From the NCBI RefSeq assembly GCF_036711975.1, contig NC_091976.1, positions 3,224,001 through 3,288,000 on the forward strand: DNA of 64,000 nucleotides, in the 5' to 3' direction. Under the pieces are notes generated by a model. That model worked only from the letters and a program-made list of their open reading frames with translations. It ran no database searches and was not told where the DNA came from. Positions within the stretch are counted from its first letter, which is position 1, and each line of letters opens with the position of its first letter. Source of the stretch: Onthophagus taurus (taxonomy: Eukaryota > Arthropoda > Insecta > Coleoptera > Scarabaeidae). Both the position numbers and the translations under genes were made by a program. Positions 8,002 to 18,057 of this stretch are shown here, piece by piece.

Positions 8002-8307
8002 AGAATAAAGGCCGGTTCTGGACCGGAAGTGCTCCAGCTCCCCCTGATCCTGCGCATGCGCGCCGGAAGTGACGCCACGACATCCTTAAGAATCGGTCGA
8101 CGGTGGCGCCACCTAGCGGTACATCCTTAAGGATCGGTCGACGGTGGCGCCACATGTAGCATCCTTAAGGATCGAAGGTTGCTCCTTAAGGATCGGTCGA
8201 CGGTGGCGCCACATGTAGCATCCTTAAGGATCGAAGGTTGCTCCCCCTGCTGCTTAAGGATCGGTCGACGGTGGCGCCACCTGTAGCATCCTTAAGGATC
8301 GGTCGAC
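7999..8307 (+). repeat. left terminal inverted repeat of P3 with palindromic iterons
   Basis: After the terminal block, units of about 40-60 bases repeat five times. Each carries the palindrome TCCTTAAGGA, GGTCGAC(GG) and GGTGGCGCCACC. The inverse copy at 17836-18057 has three such units. Confidence 0.85.
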
Positions 8308-8512
8308 GCCCCTTCAACCCCATCTTAGTGTCCTATTGACCCCCTTCAACCCAACCCAACCCCATCTTAGTACACTATTGACCCCCTTCAACCCCTTCAA
8401 CCCCATCTTAGTATCCTATTGACCCCCTTCAACCCCATCTTAGTGTCCTATTAACCCCCTTCAACCCCTTCAACTCCTTCAACCCCATCTTAGTGCCCTA
8501 TTGACCCCGTCG
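8308..8512 (+). repeat. tandem repeat CCCCTTCAACCCCATCTTAG
   Basis: About five units of 33-48 bases (CCCCTTCAACCCCATCTTAG then TGTCCTATTGAC) with small expansions of CTTCAACCC. It is found only at the left terminus of P3. Confidence 0.85.
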
Positions 8513-8549
8513 ACGTCGTATGCTTATCAGCGGAAGTTGCTCCCCCGTG

Positions 8550-8842
8550 AAATAATATTAATAATAATAATACTTACCTTAAAATAGGTTCTCTATTACT
8601 GATTGAGGGTAGGAGGAGGAAGAGAAAATCACAAAAAATTAAAGTTAATACATATATTAAAAATTTAAATTAAACATACTCAAAAAAAAATGATATTATT
8701 TTCTACTTAACCACTTAAATATATTTAAACGTTATTCGAAATAATTGTCATTTTACAATTGTTTTAATTTAATAAATTTAATTTAATAAACCCAAGCCAA
8801 TGTTTTAATACCATCGGCATCGATACATCGCTTTGAATCATG
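8550..8842. repeat. inverted copy of the P3 right-hand repeat R
   Basis: Reads as the reverse of the 16.2-17.4 kb repeats: CTTACCTTAAAATAGGTTC, the ACTGATTGAGGGTAGGAGG pyrimidine-rich block (on the minus strand), and TTTTAATACCATCGGCATCG. It lies directly downstream of the C2H2 gene on the minus strand. Confidence 0.75.
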
Positions 8843-9025
8843 TCATGCATCCACGTTTACTCCATGCACTTTTCGTTGGTGTACAATTAGATTGTTCGAC
8901 CTCGTAAATTGTTTATCGCAAATTAAACACCTAATGTTAGGTTCAACCATGTGTGAATTTCGAATGTGTCGATTTAAATTACTTTTAAATGAAAATGTTT
9001 TTCCACAAACCTCACATACGAACAT
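8843..9025 (-). CDS. two-finger C2H2 protein of P3
   Basis: A 60-codon frame with two canonical C2H2 fingers: FVCEVCGKTFSFKSNLNRHI then RNSH, and CLICDKQFTRSNNLIVHQRK then VHG. The linker is longer than the TGEKP type. The ATG at 9025 gives a product that starts exactly at the first finger. DNA binding is the family role; a regulatory role for the element is inferred. It is short enough to be a remnant of a larger protein. Confidence 0.6.
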   Translation of the reverse strand: MFVCEVCGKTFSFKSNLNRHIRNSHMVEPNIRCLICDKQFTRSNNLIVHQRKVHGVNVDA

Positions 9026-9640
9026 TTTTAATATATGTTATAAGTTATTTCGATGCAACTGAACGTCTGAATGATGGTTGATGTAAGCGTTGTGTTGATG
9101 AAGTTAAACTGGGTCATAAATTACGAGTTACAACACATATATCTTTTCAAATTCCATCAAACATAAATTAAGCAGTTTTTATTAAATCGCCAAGGACAAG
9201 TAGATTAAATGCTTACGCTAGAGAGAGTGTCAAGTTACACTGTGAGAATCGGCGCACAGCTGTAATAACGCTGAGTAATCGAATTATTAGTGCGAAGGAA
9301 ATTATTAAGGAAGCAATAAATTAAAAGTTTCAATTTAAAATAATAGGATTTATTAACATTTAACGTAAGCGCGTGCGCAAGAAATTAGAAATATTTTTGG
9401 GGAATAATACAACTTAATTTTTCCCAATTAATCGAACGCGAATATATTGAAACGTTTTAACAGCGGAAGTTGCTCCCCCGCGGTGCGATGATAAATAAAT
9501 ACGATGACGACGACGACGATGACGTCGACGCTCGTATGCTTATCAGCGGAAGTTGCTCCCCGCGGAGCAATGACTTAATTGAAATAATAATATTAAATTA
9601 AGGAGTTTAGTATCATTTAACTTGTTCTGCGTTAACATAT
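9026..9640. other. non-coding P3 interior with short GC-rich repeats
   Basis: No gene seen. It contains two copies of AGCGGAAGTTGCTCCCC (9463 and 9546) with CGACGATGACG-type runs. The same motif occurs at 8530 and inverted at 16993, so it is part of the terminal repeat system. Confidence 0.5.
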
Positions 9641-9646
9641 ACTACA

Positions 9647-9930
9647 ATGACTCTGAACAACGTACCTTCACTGAAAGAGTTGGCTCAAACTAAAATCAAC
9701 TTAAAATTATCGAAACGTATACATGTGCTGGCACTAGTTCAATATTTACCTTGGAAAGTAGTGTTAGAGTTGTGGAACACCTGGTTCCAGGATAATTGGT
9801 TCGAGCTTGGGGCACATAAAAAATGTTCCGATGATGTGGACGTGAGGGGCATTACAATAGATGTATTTTAATTTCAACCTGAATCATACGTTGCAATGCG
9901 CCCTATTCAGGAATGTAGAAATTTTCAGGT
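9647..9930 (+). pseudogene. BC-box/SOCS-box-like accessory protein (copy 2)
   Basis: The ATG frame 9647-9871 has PSLKELAQTKI near residue 8 and LPWKVVLELWNTWFQDNW about 20 residues after it, matching copy 1. After a frame change, 9872-9930 encodes a tail (CALFRNVEIFR) comparable to the CIKALSFHFSSYR tail of copy 1, and ends at AG/GTAAAT in the same phase. A second exon seems to start after the acceptor at about 9987 and is cut at 10022 by the hAT terminus. Confidence 0.55.
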
Positions 9931-10021
9931 AAATTAAAAATTAAAATATAGTATATAAAGCTAACTGAAATTTTAATAATACTTTAGCGACGAAATTTTC
10001 AATCGAATAAATGGGGGTATA

Positions 10022-10640
10022 GCAGTGTTTCTCAAAGTTTTTTCTCTCGTGGCACATTTTCGAAAAAAATTTTTATTGAGGGCACATCAACTTTAAAAAA
10101 ATTACTTTTAACTATAAATAAATAAATAGAAAAGAATTTAAAAGAAAGATTTATTATAATATGAATATAAGAACAATATAGAAACATTTCCTATAATAAA
10201 ATAAAAAATGAGTAATAATTAATAGTATAAATACAAAATAAAGAAACCTGTAATAAACATGTATTTTAGTGAGAAATATGTGATTGACGATGTTTTGTTA
10301 TCTCTTCTATATTTGGTTTTATTGTTGAGAGAGCAACTCTCAATTCGTCCTCAACATTTTTCAATTATGATCGTTTATTTTTTATGGTTGTTAATGTTGA
10401 AAATCCTAATTCGCACAAATAGGATGTTGAAAACTGGAGCAAAATACTTATTGCTCTTTTAAATAATTTTGGATATTCATCATGAATTGATATCCAAAAT
10501 GTATCGAGTGGAAGTTCTGAATATTTTAATTTTAATGTTCGGTCAGAAGAGAGGGAGATTAGTTCTTCCTCCTCTTCAAGACAAAGATTGCTGTCTGACG
10601 TATTACCAGTAAAAGGGTTTCGAATCCAGTCATGTTTTTC
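10022..10640 (-). mobile_element. truncated hAT element (Charlie/Buster-like) inside P3
   Basis: Begins with the typical terminus CAGTGTTTCTCAAAG. On the minus strand 10255-10630 encodes the C-terminal dimerisation region of ZBED5/FAM200-type hAT transposases: LDTFWISIHDEYP, FSTSYLCELGFSTLTTIK, then one internal stop and VEDELRVALSTIKPNI. The other end is missing. It separates the SOCS-like copy from the VP remnant. Confidence 0.75.
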
Positions 10641-11808
10641 TATATGGATGGATGGATGGAAAATATTTCTTTAAAGAATACACAAAGTTGGAACATCGAG
10701 GAATTGAAACCATTGCACCATTCATTCCAGATGATCCGGATACAGCTCCCCCACCACCCGATCTTGTATTATCTTCTACTTCCATACCCTCTACTGAAGG
10801 TTCCATTGCAGGACGTTTGGCTTGGGAATCAAATTGCGCTTGATTACGTTCTAATACACCTGAAAAGATAAAAATAAATTATAGATTTCAATAAATATAC
10901 AATTTATACTTTTATATAATTTTCCTTTCCAGAAGTACAAATTCTTAATGCGAAATCCATTGCTTTTAAAATACTTTTTCTTGGTAATGGGTCCATATTT
11001 ATGCAGTAAATTTTGATATTGTACAGATTGACTTGCACTTAAATTTTGTTTTTCTGGATCAACGATTGGAATCGGCGCCATACTTACGTTTTAAAGAACC
11101 TCCGTTCCTATCTCCGAGTAACTCCCCCGAAAGTTTGCTAGAGGTACTGGGTTCTTGAACCTGTGTTTCAGGGACAATATCATCTTCGTTATATACTTCA
11201 GAATCAGCATTATCAGAAGAAGCATTATCAATGACGTTATTATCCCGTGAAGTCTCAACTCCACTTTCGTCGTTAGAAACTCCATCGTCGTTGTCTCCGG
11301 GGGATTCCAAGGTGGTTCCGGGGGGATACTCATGATCGAAGTCAATGCGTGCTTGTTATTTAATATGTTTGTAGTAATCTGACTTAAGAAAATCTTTATA
11401 ACTAATGCCTGTTGTATCACGTAATAATCTATACTCGTGCGCGGCTTTAGAGTTGATATACGCATATAAATATTGACCACGATTTAATTTCTTTTTCTTT
11501 GCGCCACCAACCATTGGATATACAACGCCAAATAATTGCTCAAAAATATTTTTAAAAGATAATCCAACAGCGCCAATTAAAGAATGATAATTATTATTTA
11601 TATGAAAATCTACTATAAATTCGTCTATAGCATCTAAATCGGCATTGATAATGTCTTCTTCCGATTCAGCGAGTTCATACCTTAAGTCGTGTAGTAATGC
11701 AATGAAGTCGTCTTCGTCTATAGGATCGCCAATATTCAAATTATTACCAGGACCAAGATAACGATGACCAGGGATGTTCAAATGCACTATCACGCGGAAA
11801 ACAGTCAT
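10640..11808 (-). pseudogene. densovirus-like capsid (VP) gene with phospholipase A2 domain, 3' truncated
   Basis: The first frame (11356-11808) starts with a parvoviral-type PLA2: IPGHRYLGPGNN (Ca-binding loop) and LLHDLRYELAESEEDI (catalytic His-Asp). Next comes an acidic linker in another frame (11059-11310, ending PSTSSKLSGELLGDRNGGS). After a likely intron (11089-10863, with GTAAGT donor and TTTTCAG acceptor that restore frame) comes a Gly-rich stretch (RSGGGGAVSGSSGMNG) typical of the start of parvovirus VP2. The jelly-roll body is missing because the hAT fragment begins at 10640. The PLA2 lets parvovirus capsids breach endosomes. Same-strand order after NS1 recalls iteradensovirus-like genomes. 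Confidence 0.75.
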
Positions 11809-13241
11809 AATTGCCTGTAATAATAATTGGTGTTCTAGTTATTACTTTATCTGACAAGTATTTGATTCTCGCAGGACAGTTATCACCGCCGAGTAACATT
11901 TTTAAAGTTTCTGTAGCGGCAGGTTCGAAATTCGGTTCGTTCCAATAAAGAACTCGTCTATTAACACAGTCTTGTAACGGAAAATTGCAATGCTTATTGA
12001 AATCGTGTATTTGTCCAAAATTAAAGTAATAACATAAGACTGCATCAACAAAGAAATTCTTACCTGCGCTCGGTGGAGAAAAAATTGCAAAACAATTAAT
12101 TTTCTTGTCTTTCTAATACATCGTATAACGCAACTAAGAATTGTTTAACAACTTCAGTGTCTTTACCCATTTGAAATAATAATAATTCGTTTAAAATATT
12201 TACGCTTTCATCTACAGAGTAATAATATTCAAAAGGATCTGTTAACGTGCAGCCGTAACTACAATTTATATCTTTTACATATTCATATATTTCAAGCGTA
12301 GACATTTTTATAAACGAATAATTAAAAACATTAAAGAATGGATCCAATTTACGTCTATCAATTATGAATCGGTACTTGGACTCCATCCATACCTTTGAAT
12401 CTAACACTAATTGTACGGGTGAGAACGGATGGGCCTTTAAGAATAAAAGGAGTCCTGGGTCTCGTGGCTGTCTATCCCTGGGACTTTCTCCATTTCCTTC
12501 TGTACCGTCTCCATTAGGTCCAATAACTGCTAGTACATCACATGCTCCGTGGAAGGTATCAAAAACTGCGACCGGATCGTCGCCGTCTTCCACCAGTTCT
12601 TCGGATCTTGTCTCAAACAAGGCTCTATGGGATAAATCTTGATCTGTACAACATACTCGCCGTCCTTCTCGCCCGGCGATTTGGTAGAGTATCTTCCGTC
12701 CTCCCGTGCATAAATATATTGCTGAATGCTCGAGGAAGTGTCTTGTAATGTTGGGCGCCGAAACAACGCGGCGAGCGCTCTTCCTCCTGAACTCGTCGAG
12801 GGCTGCGATTCGCGCGCACCGACACCTTTTTGAGGTATAGGGACACGAATGAATGACGTGGTAGTGTGAGTTGTGGCTTGCGACAATGAAGATTTCATTT
12901 CGGAATTTAATCTTTTGTAATCCCGTAATAATGTTATAAAGTCGTCCGGTGCTTTCATCGAAAGTAGGTCGTATGATGTCATGGAGTATAACGTTTTGGA
13001 TAGCTGCGCCAAGAAGGAGGTCAATAAAATGTTCGAATTTCGTGCCTTGTCGCTCTCCCATTTTTTGGAAATACCGAGCCAAATTTTTTTGCATAATTGA
13101 CTCTCCTTTTGTCCTCCAATTGTAATTAGCTTCCATGCTGTCACATAATTCTTTGAATAACCGTGATTTTAATGGTCTGCTTTTAATATAATTGACTATT
13201 TTTATCACATCTTCTGTGTGGAAATTTGATAAATAAAACAA
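11775..13241 (-). pseudogene. densovirus-like NS1 (SF3 helicase/replication protein), frameshifted
   Basis: The frame 12096-13241 carries the NS1-type N-terminal region with HVIHSCPYTSKRCRCAR, a His/Cys cluster usual in densovirus NS1. It ends at a TAA at 12096. The helicase continues in the next frame: Walker A SPPSAGKNFF near 12070, Walker B RRVLYWNEPNF near 11945, then TPIIITGNYD near 11830. A one-base shift therefore separates the two halves. A 204-codon frame (12530-13144) overlaps the N-terminal part and could correspond to NS2, which overlaps NS1 in densoviruses. The helicase C-terminus runs into the PLA2 frame at about 11775, which implies an internal deletion. Such proteins nick and unwind ssDNA viral genomes. 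Confidence 0.8.
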
Positions 13242-13333
13242 ATTAAATTCAGGTCAGGACATTTTAATCTAAATAAATTAAAAAAATGAAAATTAATATA
13301 AATATAATAACAATGTAAAAAGATTAAACTCAC

Positions 13334-13684
13334 TTTCTAATTTATATAATATGGAGACATACGTCTCCATACCTTTAAAAAATATTCCTGACCCGAGAGG
13401 CGTATAACCCCTCGGACACTTATATCGAGGCAGCAGCCTCGACGCAAATATCGACATTTGCACCTGCTAAAATTAAAGATAGAAATCAATTAAATCAATG
13501 AAATTAAACCCCGAAGGGAGACTTACTTTTAAATGGGGAGGTAGAAGCCTTCCCGCTAATTCTTAATAATTATTTTTATAATTATAATTATATATAATTA
13601 TTTTGGCTGAAAAAAATATGAATTTTAAACTCAAAACTTAAACTAAACTTTAATAATTTAGAGCTCACCTCTTTGGTTAAACAT
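13334..13684 (-). CDS. micro-exon gene upstream of NS1 (three short exons)
   Basis: Exons 13669-13684 (ATG, 16 nt), 13527-13555 (29 nt) and 13334-13466 (133 nt) are joined by GTGAGC/GTAAGT/GTGAGT donors and TTAG acceptors with matching phases. A stop follows at once in the next exon (near 13286). The product is about 60 residues and basic, with RYKCPRGYTPLGSGIFFKG near the end. Four short perfect or near-perfect hairpins (13351-13460, e.g. ATGGAGAC/GTCTCCAT) coincide with the last exon. Function unknown; it could also serve as 5' exons for the NS transcript. Confidence 0.4.
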
Positions 13685-13693
13685 TTCCAACGA

Positions 13694-13924
13694 AAATGCT
13701 GTAAAACGGTATTGCGTAAGGCTTTATACCCGTTACAGTATACCCAGTTATCAAGTGTTTGTTTTCCTAAGTAAAGAACTTGGCTGCAACGTTCTTATTC
13801 AGCAAACCCCTTTATCAAATGTGGTTACTTAAGGAAAAAGAAACTCGAGTAAAATTCTATATAATAGACGTTTAAAAATTAAATTTTATTTAAAAAATAA
13901 TTCGCAACGATATAGAGAAATTTT
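13694..13924. other. intergenic, no gene seen
   Basis: A+T-rich, between the minus-strand micro-exon gene and the plus-strand polymerase remnant; divergent promoter region by position. Confidence 0.3.
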
Positions 13925-14363
13925 ATGATATATCTTTATTTGATATCCAAGAATTATGCGATGAATCGAATCCCCATTGTTTCCACGATTGATGGCAGTT
14001 CTAATAAATTTGAAACGTATACGGGACTTGATGCATCTCAAGTTTTTATCACAAAATTAATCGATGATGTTAAATTTATTTATAATAAATACTTGAAAAC
14101 CGTAAAACCAATGATACTTTTAACAACCGATGAGCAACCAAGTTTCAAACTTCAAAATTTTATTCCAATATTCTTTCATAATTTTAGCGGTTACGATTGT
14201 CATTTATTTATTAAAGAAATGGCTAGATCCCGCGTATTATTATACGGCACCGGGGTTATCTTGGGATGTCATGTTGAAATTCACTAAAATTAAATTGGAA
14301 TTGTTGACGGATATTGATCAAGTTCATTTCATTAAAAAAGGTATCCGTGGGATATTTAAGTAG
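13925..14363 (+). pseudogene. Polinton type-B DNA polymerase (PolB) remnant
   Basis: The frame 13925-14287 includes [15 protein letters not shown] followed directly by [20 protein letters not shown], the Exo II region of protein-primed Polinton PolB. The Cys/His block normally between them is absent. A second frame at 14278-14363 gives [20 protein letters not shown], a block from the polymerase domain, so a large internal part is deleted. The sequence then passes into repeat R. Family role: protein-primed replication of the element. This copy cannot be functional. It lies about 700 bases from the parvoviral NS1 remnant, on the opposite strand. Confidence 0.8.
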
Positions 14364-14985
14364 GTTATTTTAAGGTAAGTATTATTATTATTATTAATAT
14401 TATTTCACGGGGGAGCAACTTAAAACAGTTATTATTTAGAAGTTTTAACCACACGGTTTTTACCGTTTTACAAAACAGATTGGCCCTTTCCCCACATGAT
14501 TCAAAGCGATGTATCGATGCCGATGGTATTAAAACATTGGCTTGGGGTCATTTTACCACTATTTCGACTGCTGGAGAGCCGGTGTGGAACCAACATTGAT
14601 TGGTGGTTGAATTTAATTTAACCCCATCCTCTTCCGCAAATTCTAACGCAATATCAGTTATTAGTATTGAATTGCTGTTACGTATTTCCAAAAACTGCTT
14701 CTTTTGATTTCCCTTAACAAATATTTGATCGTAGGAGGAAATTATGGTATCAATAAAAGAATATTAAATAAACACATTAAGGATGATTTTACTATCGTTT
14801 ATGTTAAAGATGTTAAAAAAGAAATTTTTATTAAATTATATCATTTTTATTATACCATTTTGTATTAAAAAATTAGAGTACATTTATAATAATTTATTAT
14901 TTAACAGTACATTAGAAGAGATCTTCGTTATAATCTATGAAAAAAAGAGATATTAGATACATCGTTTTTTGTTTTTAATTATTAC
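14364..14985. repeat. partial copy of repeat R plus A+T-rich sequence
   Basis: 14366-14572 repeats the 16.37-16.57 kb sequence (TTTTAAGGTAAGTATTATT; GATTCAAAGCGATGTATCGA; ACATTGGCTTGGGGTCATTT). The remainder (14573-14985) shows no gene. Confidence 0.7.
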
Positions 14986-14989
14986 TTAC

Positions 14990-15435
14990 ACTCCAATCCT
15001 TCGGGAATGGTATCTATAAATTAAAATTTAAATATAAATAGAAGTATTAATAGAAATATTAGTGTTTACAACTTACCGAAATATGTAAAATAAAATTCCA
15101 TCCCCGAAGGAATGCCTAGTATAATAATATAATCCCCCTCCGATGGATTATACACACCGTTGTATACCACGTTTAAATAATCTGCATATAAATTTTTTAA
15201 ATGCAGTAGCATTTGTAAATTTGTGTTTATGATAGTAGGCTAAAAAATGTGAATTAAAAAAATTAATTAGAAAATAAAATAAAAATCTTATGTTTGGGTT
15301 ATAATTAACACACACGTTTCTTACAAATTTCCAAACTGAAATTAAAAAATAGTAAAACAATAGTAATAATAATATTAACAATTATAACAAAAATAAATAA
15401 AACTCACTATTTTCCATTATTCCGAGTATTACCAT
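14990..15435 (-). pseudogene. micro-exon gene related to 6470-7103 (copy in P3)
   Basis: Predicted exons 15408-15435 (ATG), 15292-15335, 15077-15239 and 14990-15013. Exon 2 encodes WKFVRNVCVNYNPN, matching WDLIRGICELHHPN of the P2 gene. Exon 3 encodes NPSEGDYIIILGIPSGMEFY, matching TPTDFLIISESEVVPSHFF. The donor of exon 2 reads ATAAGA instead of GTAAGT, so splicing is probably broken. The conserved exon order in two elements supports a real gene family. Confidence 0.5.
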
Positions 15436-15750
15436 AAAGATGCGTGAAGAAGTGACGCTTTTCTCCACCAGTTCGCTTAAATACATAATGTGAATCAAAG
15501 GACCCTCTGTGTGTAGAAACCGCTACCACTCGCTGGGAATATATACATCTAATGCATATCTCTGCTGACCTTATACTTTTATGAAACGTATCGTTATGAT
15601 AATACAAATTATCAAAATTAATAAAAATTATTATTTCAAATTTGATTTCAATACGTCTCTCGTAACCTATTATTTACCGTGAAACGTGTAATTATTATAA
15701 TATAAATTATCTAAAGGTAAATCAATATGTTGAAGTTTAGTTACCTTACA

Positions 15751-15850
15751 ATGGTTTTATTCAGTCCATCTTCCTTTGCGGATTTAACCCTTGATAAAAT
15801 AAATTTAAATATAAAAAACCGTGTAGATGTATCATGACTCTATCGAGAAC
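15751..15850 (+). pseudogene. BC-box/SOCS-box-like accessory protein (copy 3), truncated
   Basis: The ATG at 15751 opens a frame with PSSFADLTLDKINLNIKNRV, the start of the family, then an in-frame stop after VDVS; YRELPC follows in another frame. It is cut at 15857 by a sequence starting CACAGTAAAAAAA, which looks like a CACTA-type transposon end. Confidence 0.5.
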
Positions 15851-15856
15851 TACCAT

Positions 15857-16180
15857 GCACAGTAAAAAAATAATTACATGGTCCAGTACTGGTAATTTAT
15901 TGTCATGGATATTCGTGTAAAAAAGTTACACGTATGTAATAGCAAAATAAATACATATCTAAACAAGCACATTTTCCATTTCTGTGTTTGTACTTTTCGT
16001 TTGTGATTGATGTAATTTTACTTCTTAACCCAGGTAATGTACACGTGTTAACAGGTAAAAATGACTATATTTATATGTAAAATTACTTGTGCTATGAATA
16101 TTGTAGTTCGTCTGCTATGTGATAATTCATTATTCAGCCCTGTACATTTACATTATCATGAAGAATTATTTTAGACGTAT
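15857..16180. mobile_element. CACTA-like end fragment
   Basis: Starts CACAGTAAAAAAA, as does the large element at 21765, with short subterminal repeats of GTAATTAC/TACATG type. No transposase and no clear second end. Confidence 0.35.
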
Positions 16181-16189
16181 TTTACAAAA

Positions 16190-17440
16190 CATTGGCTTGG
16201 GGTCATTTTACCACTATTTCGAATAACGTTTAAATATATTTAAGTAGGTTAAGTAGAAAATAGCATCATTTTTTTTTGAGTATGTTTAATTTAAATTTTT
16301 AATATATGTATTAACTTTAATTTTTTGTGATTTTCTCTTCCCCCTCCTACCCTCAATCAGTAATAGAGAACCTATTTTAAGGTAAGTATTATTATTATTA
16401 TTAATATTATTTCACGGGGGAGCAACTTAAAACAGTTATTATTTAGAAGTTTTAACCACACGGTTTTTACCGTTTTACAAAACAAATTGACCCTTTCCCC
16501 ACATGATTCAAAGCGATGTATCGATGCCGATGGTATTAAAACATTGGCTTGGGGTCATTTTACCGCTATTTCGAATAACGTTTAAATATATTTAAGTAGG
16601 TTAAGTAGAAAATAGTATCATTTTTTTTGAGTATAGTTGTTAAATGAAATTTAATTTCCCTGTATATTTATTAGATTTCATCAGGAAGCCTGAAACGTAA
16701 AAAACTTCCGACCGATGACCCTGATGCTCATCTGTATGAATATATAAATGTAATTGTATTATAAAAGTTATGGATACTTAAAAATTAAATAATAATAAAT
16801 GTATTTCTTAAACACATCTTTTTGTTGTTTGTATTAATAATTTCACAATATATGTATCGTTAACATTTATTTATCGTATTAATTCTGCGTGTGATTTCCT
16901 CCTGCTACCCTCAATCAGTAATAAAGAACCAGTAATAAATAACATATTTTTTAAGGTAAGTATTATTATTTCAATTAAGTCATCGTTCCGCGGGGGAGCA
17001 ACTTCCGCTGATAAGCATACGAGCGTCGCCTTCGTCTCTCTCATTGGACGTTATTTGAAATTTATGTATGAACTATTGGAACATAGATGGTGCTTATATG
17101 TTTAATTTAAATCTTTAATATATGTATTAACTTTAATTTTTTGTGATTTTCTCTTCCTCCTCCTACCCTCAATCAGTAATAGGGAACCTATTTTAAGGTA
17201 AGTATTATTATTATTATTAATATTATTTCACGGGGGAGCAACTTAAAACAGTTATTATTTAGAAGTTTTAACCGTTTTACAAAACAAATTGGCCCTTTCC
17301 CTACATGATTCAAAGCGATGTATCGATGCCGATGGTATTAAAACATTGGCTTGGGGTCATTTTACAATTATTTCGAATAACGTTTAAATATATTTAAGTA
17401 GGTTAAGTAGAAAATAGTATCATTTTTTTGAGTATGTTTA
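16190..17440 (+). repeat. repeat R: imperfect about 350-bp units containing splice-like sites
   Basis: The unit ACATTGGCTTGGGGTCATTT ... GATTCAAAGCGATGTATCGA recurs at 16191, 16541 and 17344, with partial units at 14366 and inverted at 8550. Each full unit has a pyrimidine tract ending CTACCCTCAATCAG, a 21-base block and TTTTAAGGTAAGTATT, that is, an acceptor, micro-exon and donor pattern. 16670-16770 holds a possible last exon (SGSLKRKKLPTDDPDAHLYE then a stop). Confidence 0.7.
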
Positions 17441-17451
17441 ATTTAAATTTT

Positions 17452-17707
17452 TATCTACAACTATTGAATTATCTATTCGTTATACAATTGATTTTTGACG
17501 GGTAATGACACTCATTACCCATGACAGACAAAGTGTTGAATAATGAGGCCATTATTCCACACTTCTGACACTGCCTACTAATCAAAAAATAAAATATTAA
17601 CAGAAATGACAGCTTTCTTATATTGAGGTTATGTCTGAAATGTCTATCAAGTTTATTTTTTTTTCGTTTTTTTGATTTTTTTTTCAAAATTAAATAGTTG
17701 TAGATAA
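17452..17707. mobile_element. MITE with TATCTACAACTATT termini
   Basis: Left TTATCTACAACTATT and right AATAGTTGTAGATAA are inverses about 256 bases apart; no coding capacity. Confidence 0.65.
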
Positions 17708-17708
17708 A

Positions 17709-17840
17709 GTATAGTATTCAACTTGCGTATAATGGATGTTACCCACTCAGATTACAACACTCGCTCGCTTCGCTCGCTCGTGTTGCAACTTCTTCTTCGT
17801 GGGTAACAGCCGCCATTATACGCTTGTTGAATAATATACT
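17709..17840. repeat. foldback with palindromic centre
   Basis: Arms of about 40 bases (GTATAGTATTCAACTTGCGT... and ...ACGCTTGTTGAATAATATAC) flank GTTACCCAC/GTGGGTAAC and a central CGCTCGCTTCGCTCGC palindrome. Confidence 0.7.
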
Positions 17841-18057
17841 ATTAATATGTATGGATGCTACAGGTGGCGCCACCGTCGACCGATCCTTAAGGATGCTACA
17901 GGTGGCGCCACCGTCGACCGATCCTTAAGGATGCTACAGGTGGCGCCACCGTCGACCGATCCTTAAGGATGTCGTGACGTCACTTCCGGCGCGCATGCGC
18001 AGGATCAGGGGGAGCTGGGGAGCACTTCCGGTCCAGAACCGGCCTTTATTCTCTACT
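17836..18057 (-). repeat. right terminal inverted repeat of P3
   Basis: Inverse of 7999 onward: three iterons GGATGCTACAGGTGGCGCC then ACCGTCGACCGATCCTTAAG, followed by GACGTCAC, GCGCATGCGC and the terminal CTTTATTCTCTACT. Confidence 0.85.

Larger units (their letters stand above)
7999..18057. mobile_element. Polinton-like element P3 bounded by inverted termini
   Basis: Left end AGTAGAGAATAAAGGCCGG and right end CCGGCCTTTATTCTCTACT are exact inverses. The match continues through CTGGACCGGAAGTGCTCC, the GCGCATGCGC palindrome and the iterons (about 220-330 bases). Flanking 6-mers (AATATC, GGTGAT) do not match, so no TSD supports a single clean insertion. Content: C2H2 gene, SOCS-like copies, hAT fragment, densovirus-like VP and NS1 remnants, micro-exon genes, PolB remnant and long repeats. 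It lacks MCP, ATPase, protease and integrase. Confidence 0.65.

Noticed and set aside
9647-9871. F-box protein reading of the LP..LW motif
   Set aside because: Not excluded, but the upstream BC-box-like motif at conserved spacing favours the SOCS-box-like reading; neither is proven.
12530-13144. 204-codon minus-strand frame as an independent gene
   Set aside because: It overlaps the NS1 N-terminal frame; it may be an NS2-like overlapping frame, so it is mentioned there only.
13345-13460. Series of short hairpins as a CRISPR-like or regulatory array
   Set aside because: Units are not repeats of each other and coincide with a predicted coding exon; no spacers or regular period.
15857-16180. 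Complete CACTA-like element
   Set aside because: Only one terminus is recognisable; no inverse end or TSD was found.
7999-18057. Calling P3 a clean single insertion
   Set aside because: Termini match well, but the flanking 6-mers differ and the interrupted HARBI1 frame does not resume on the right; rearrangement is likely.
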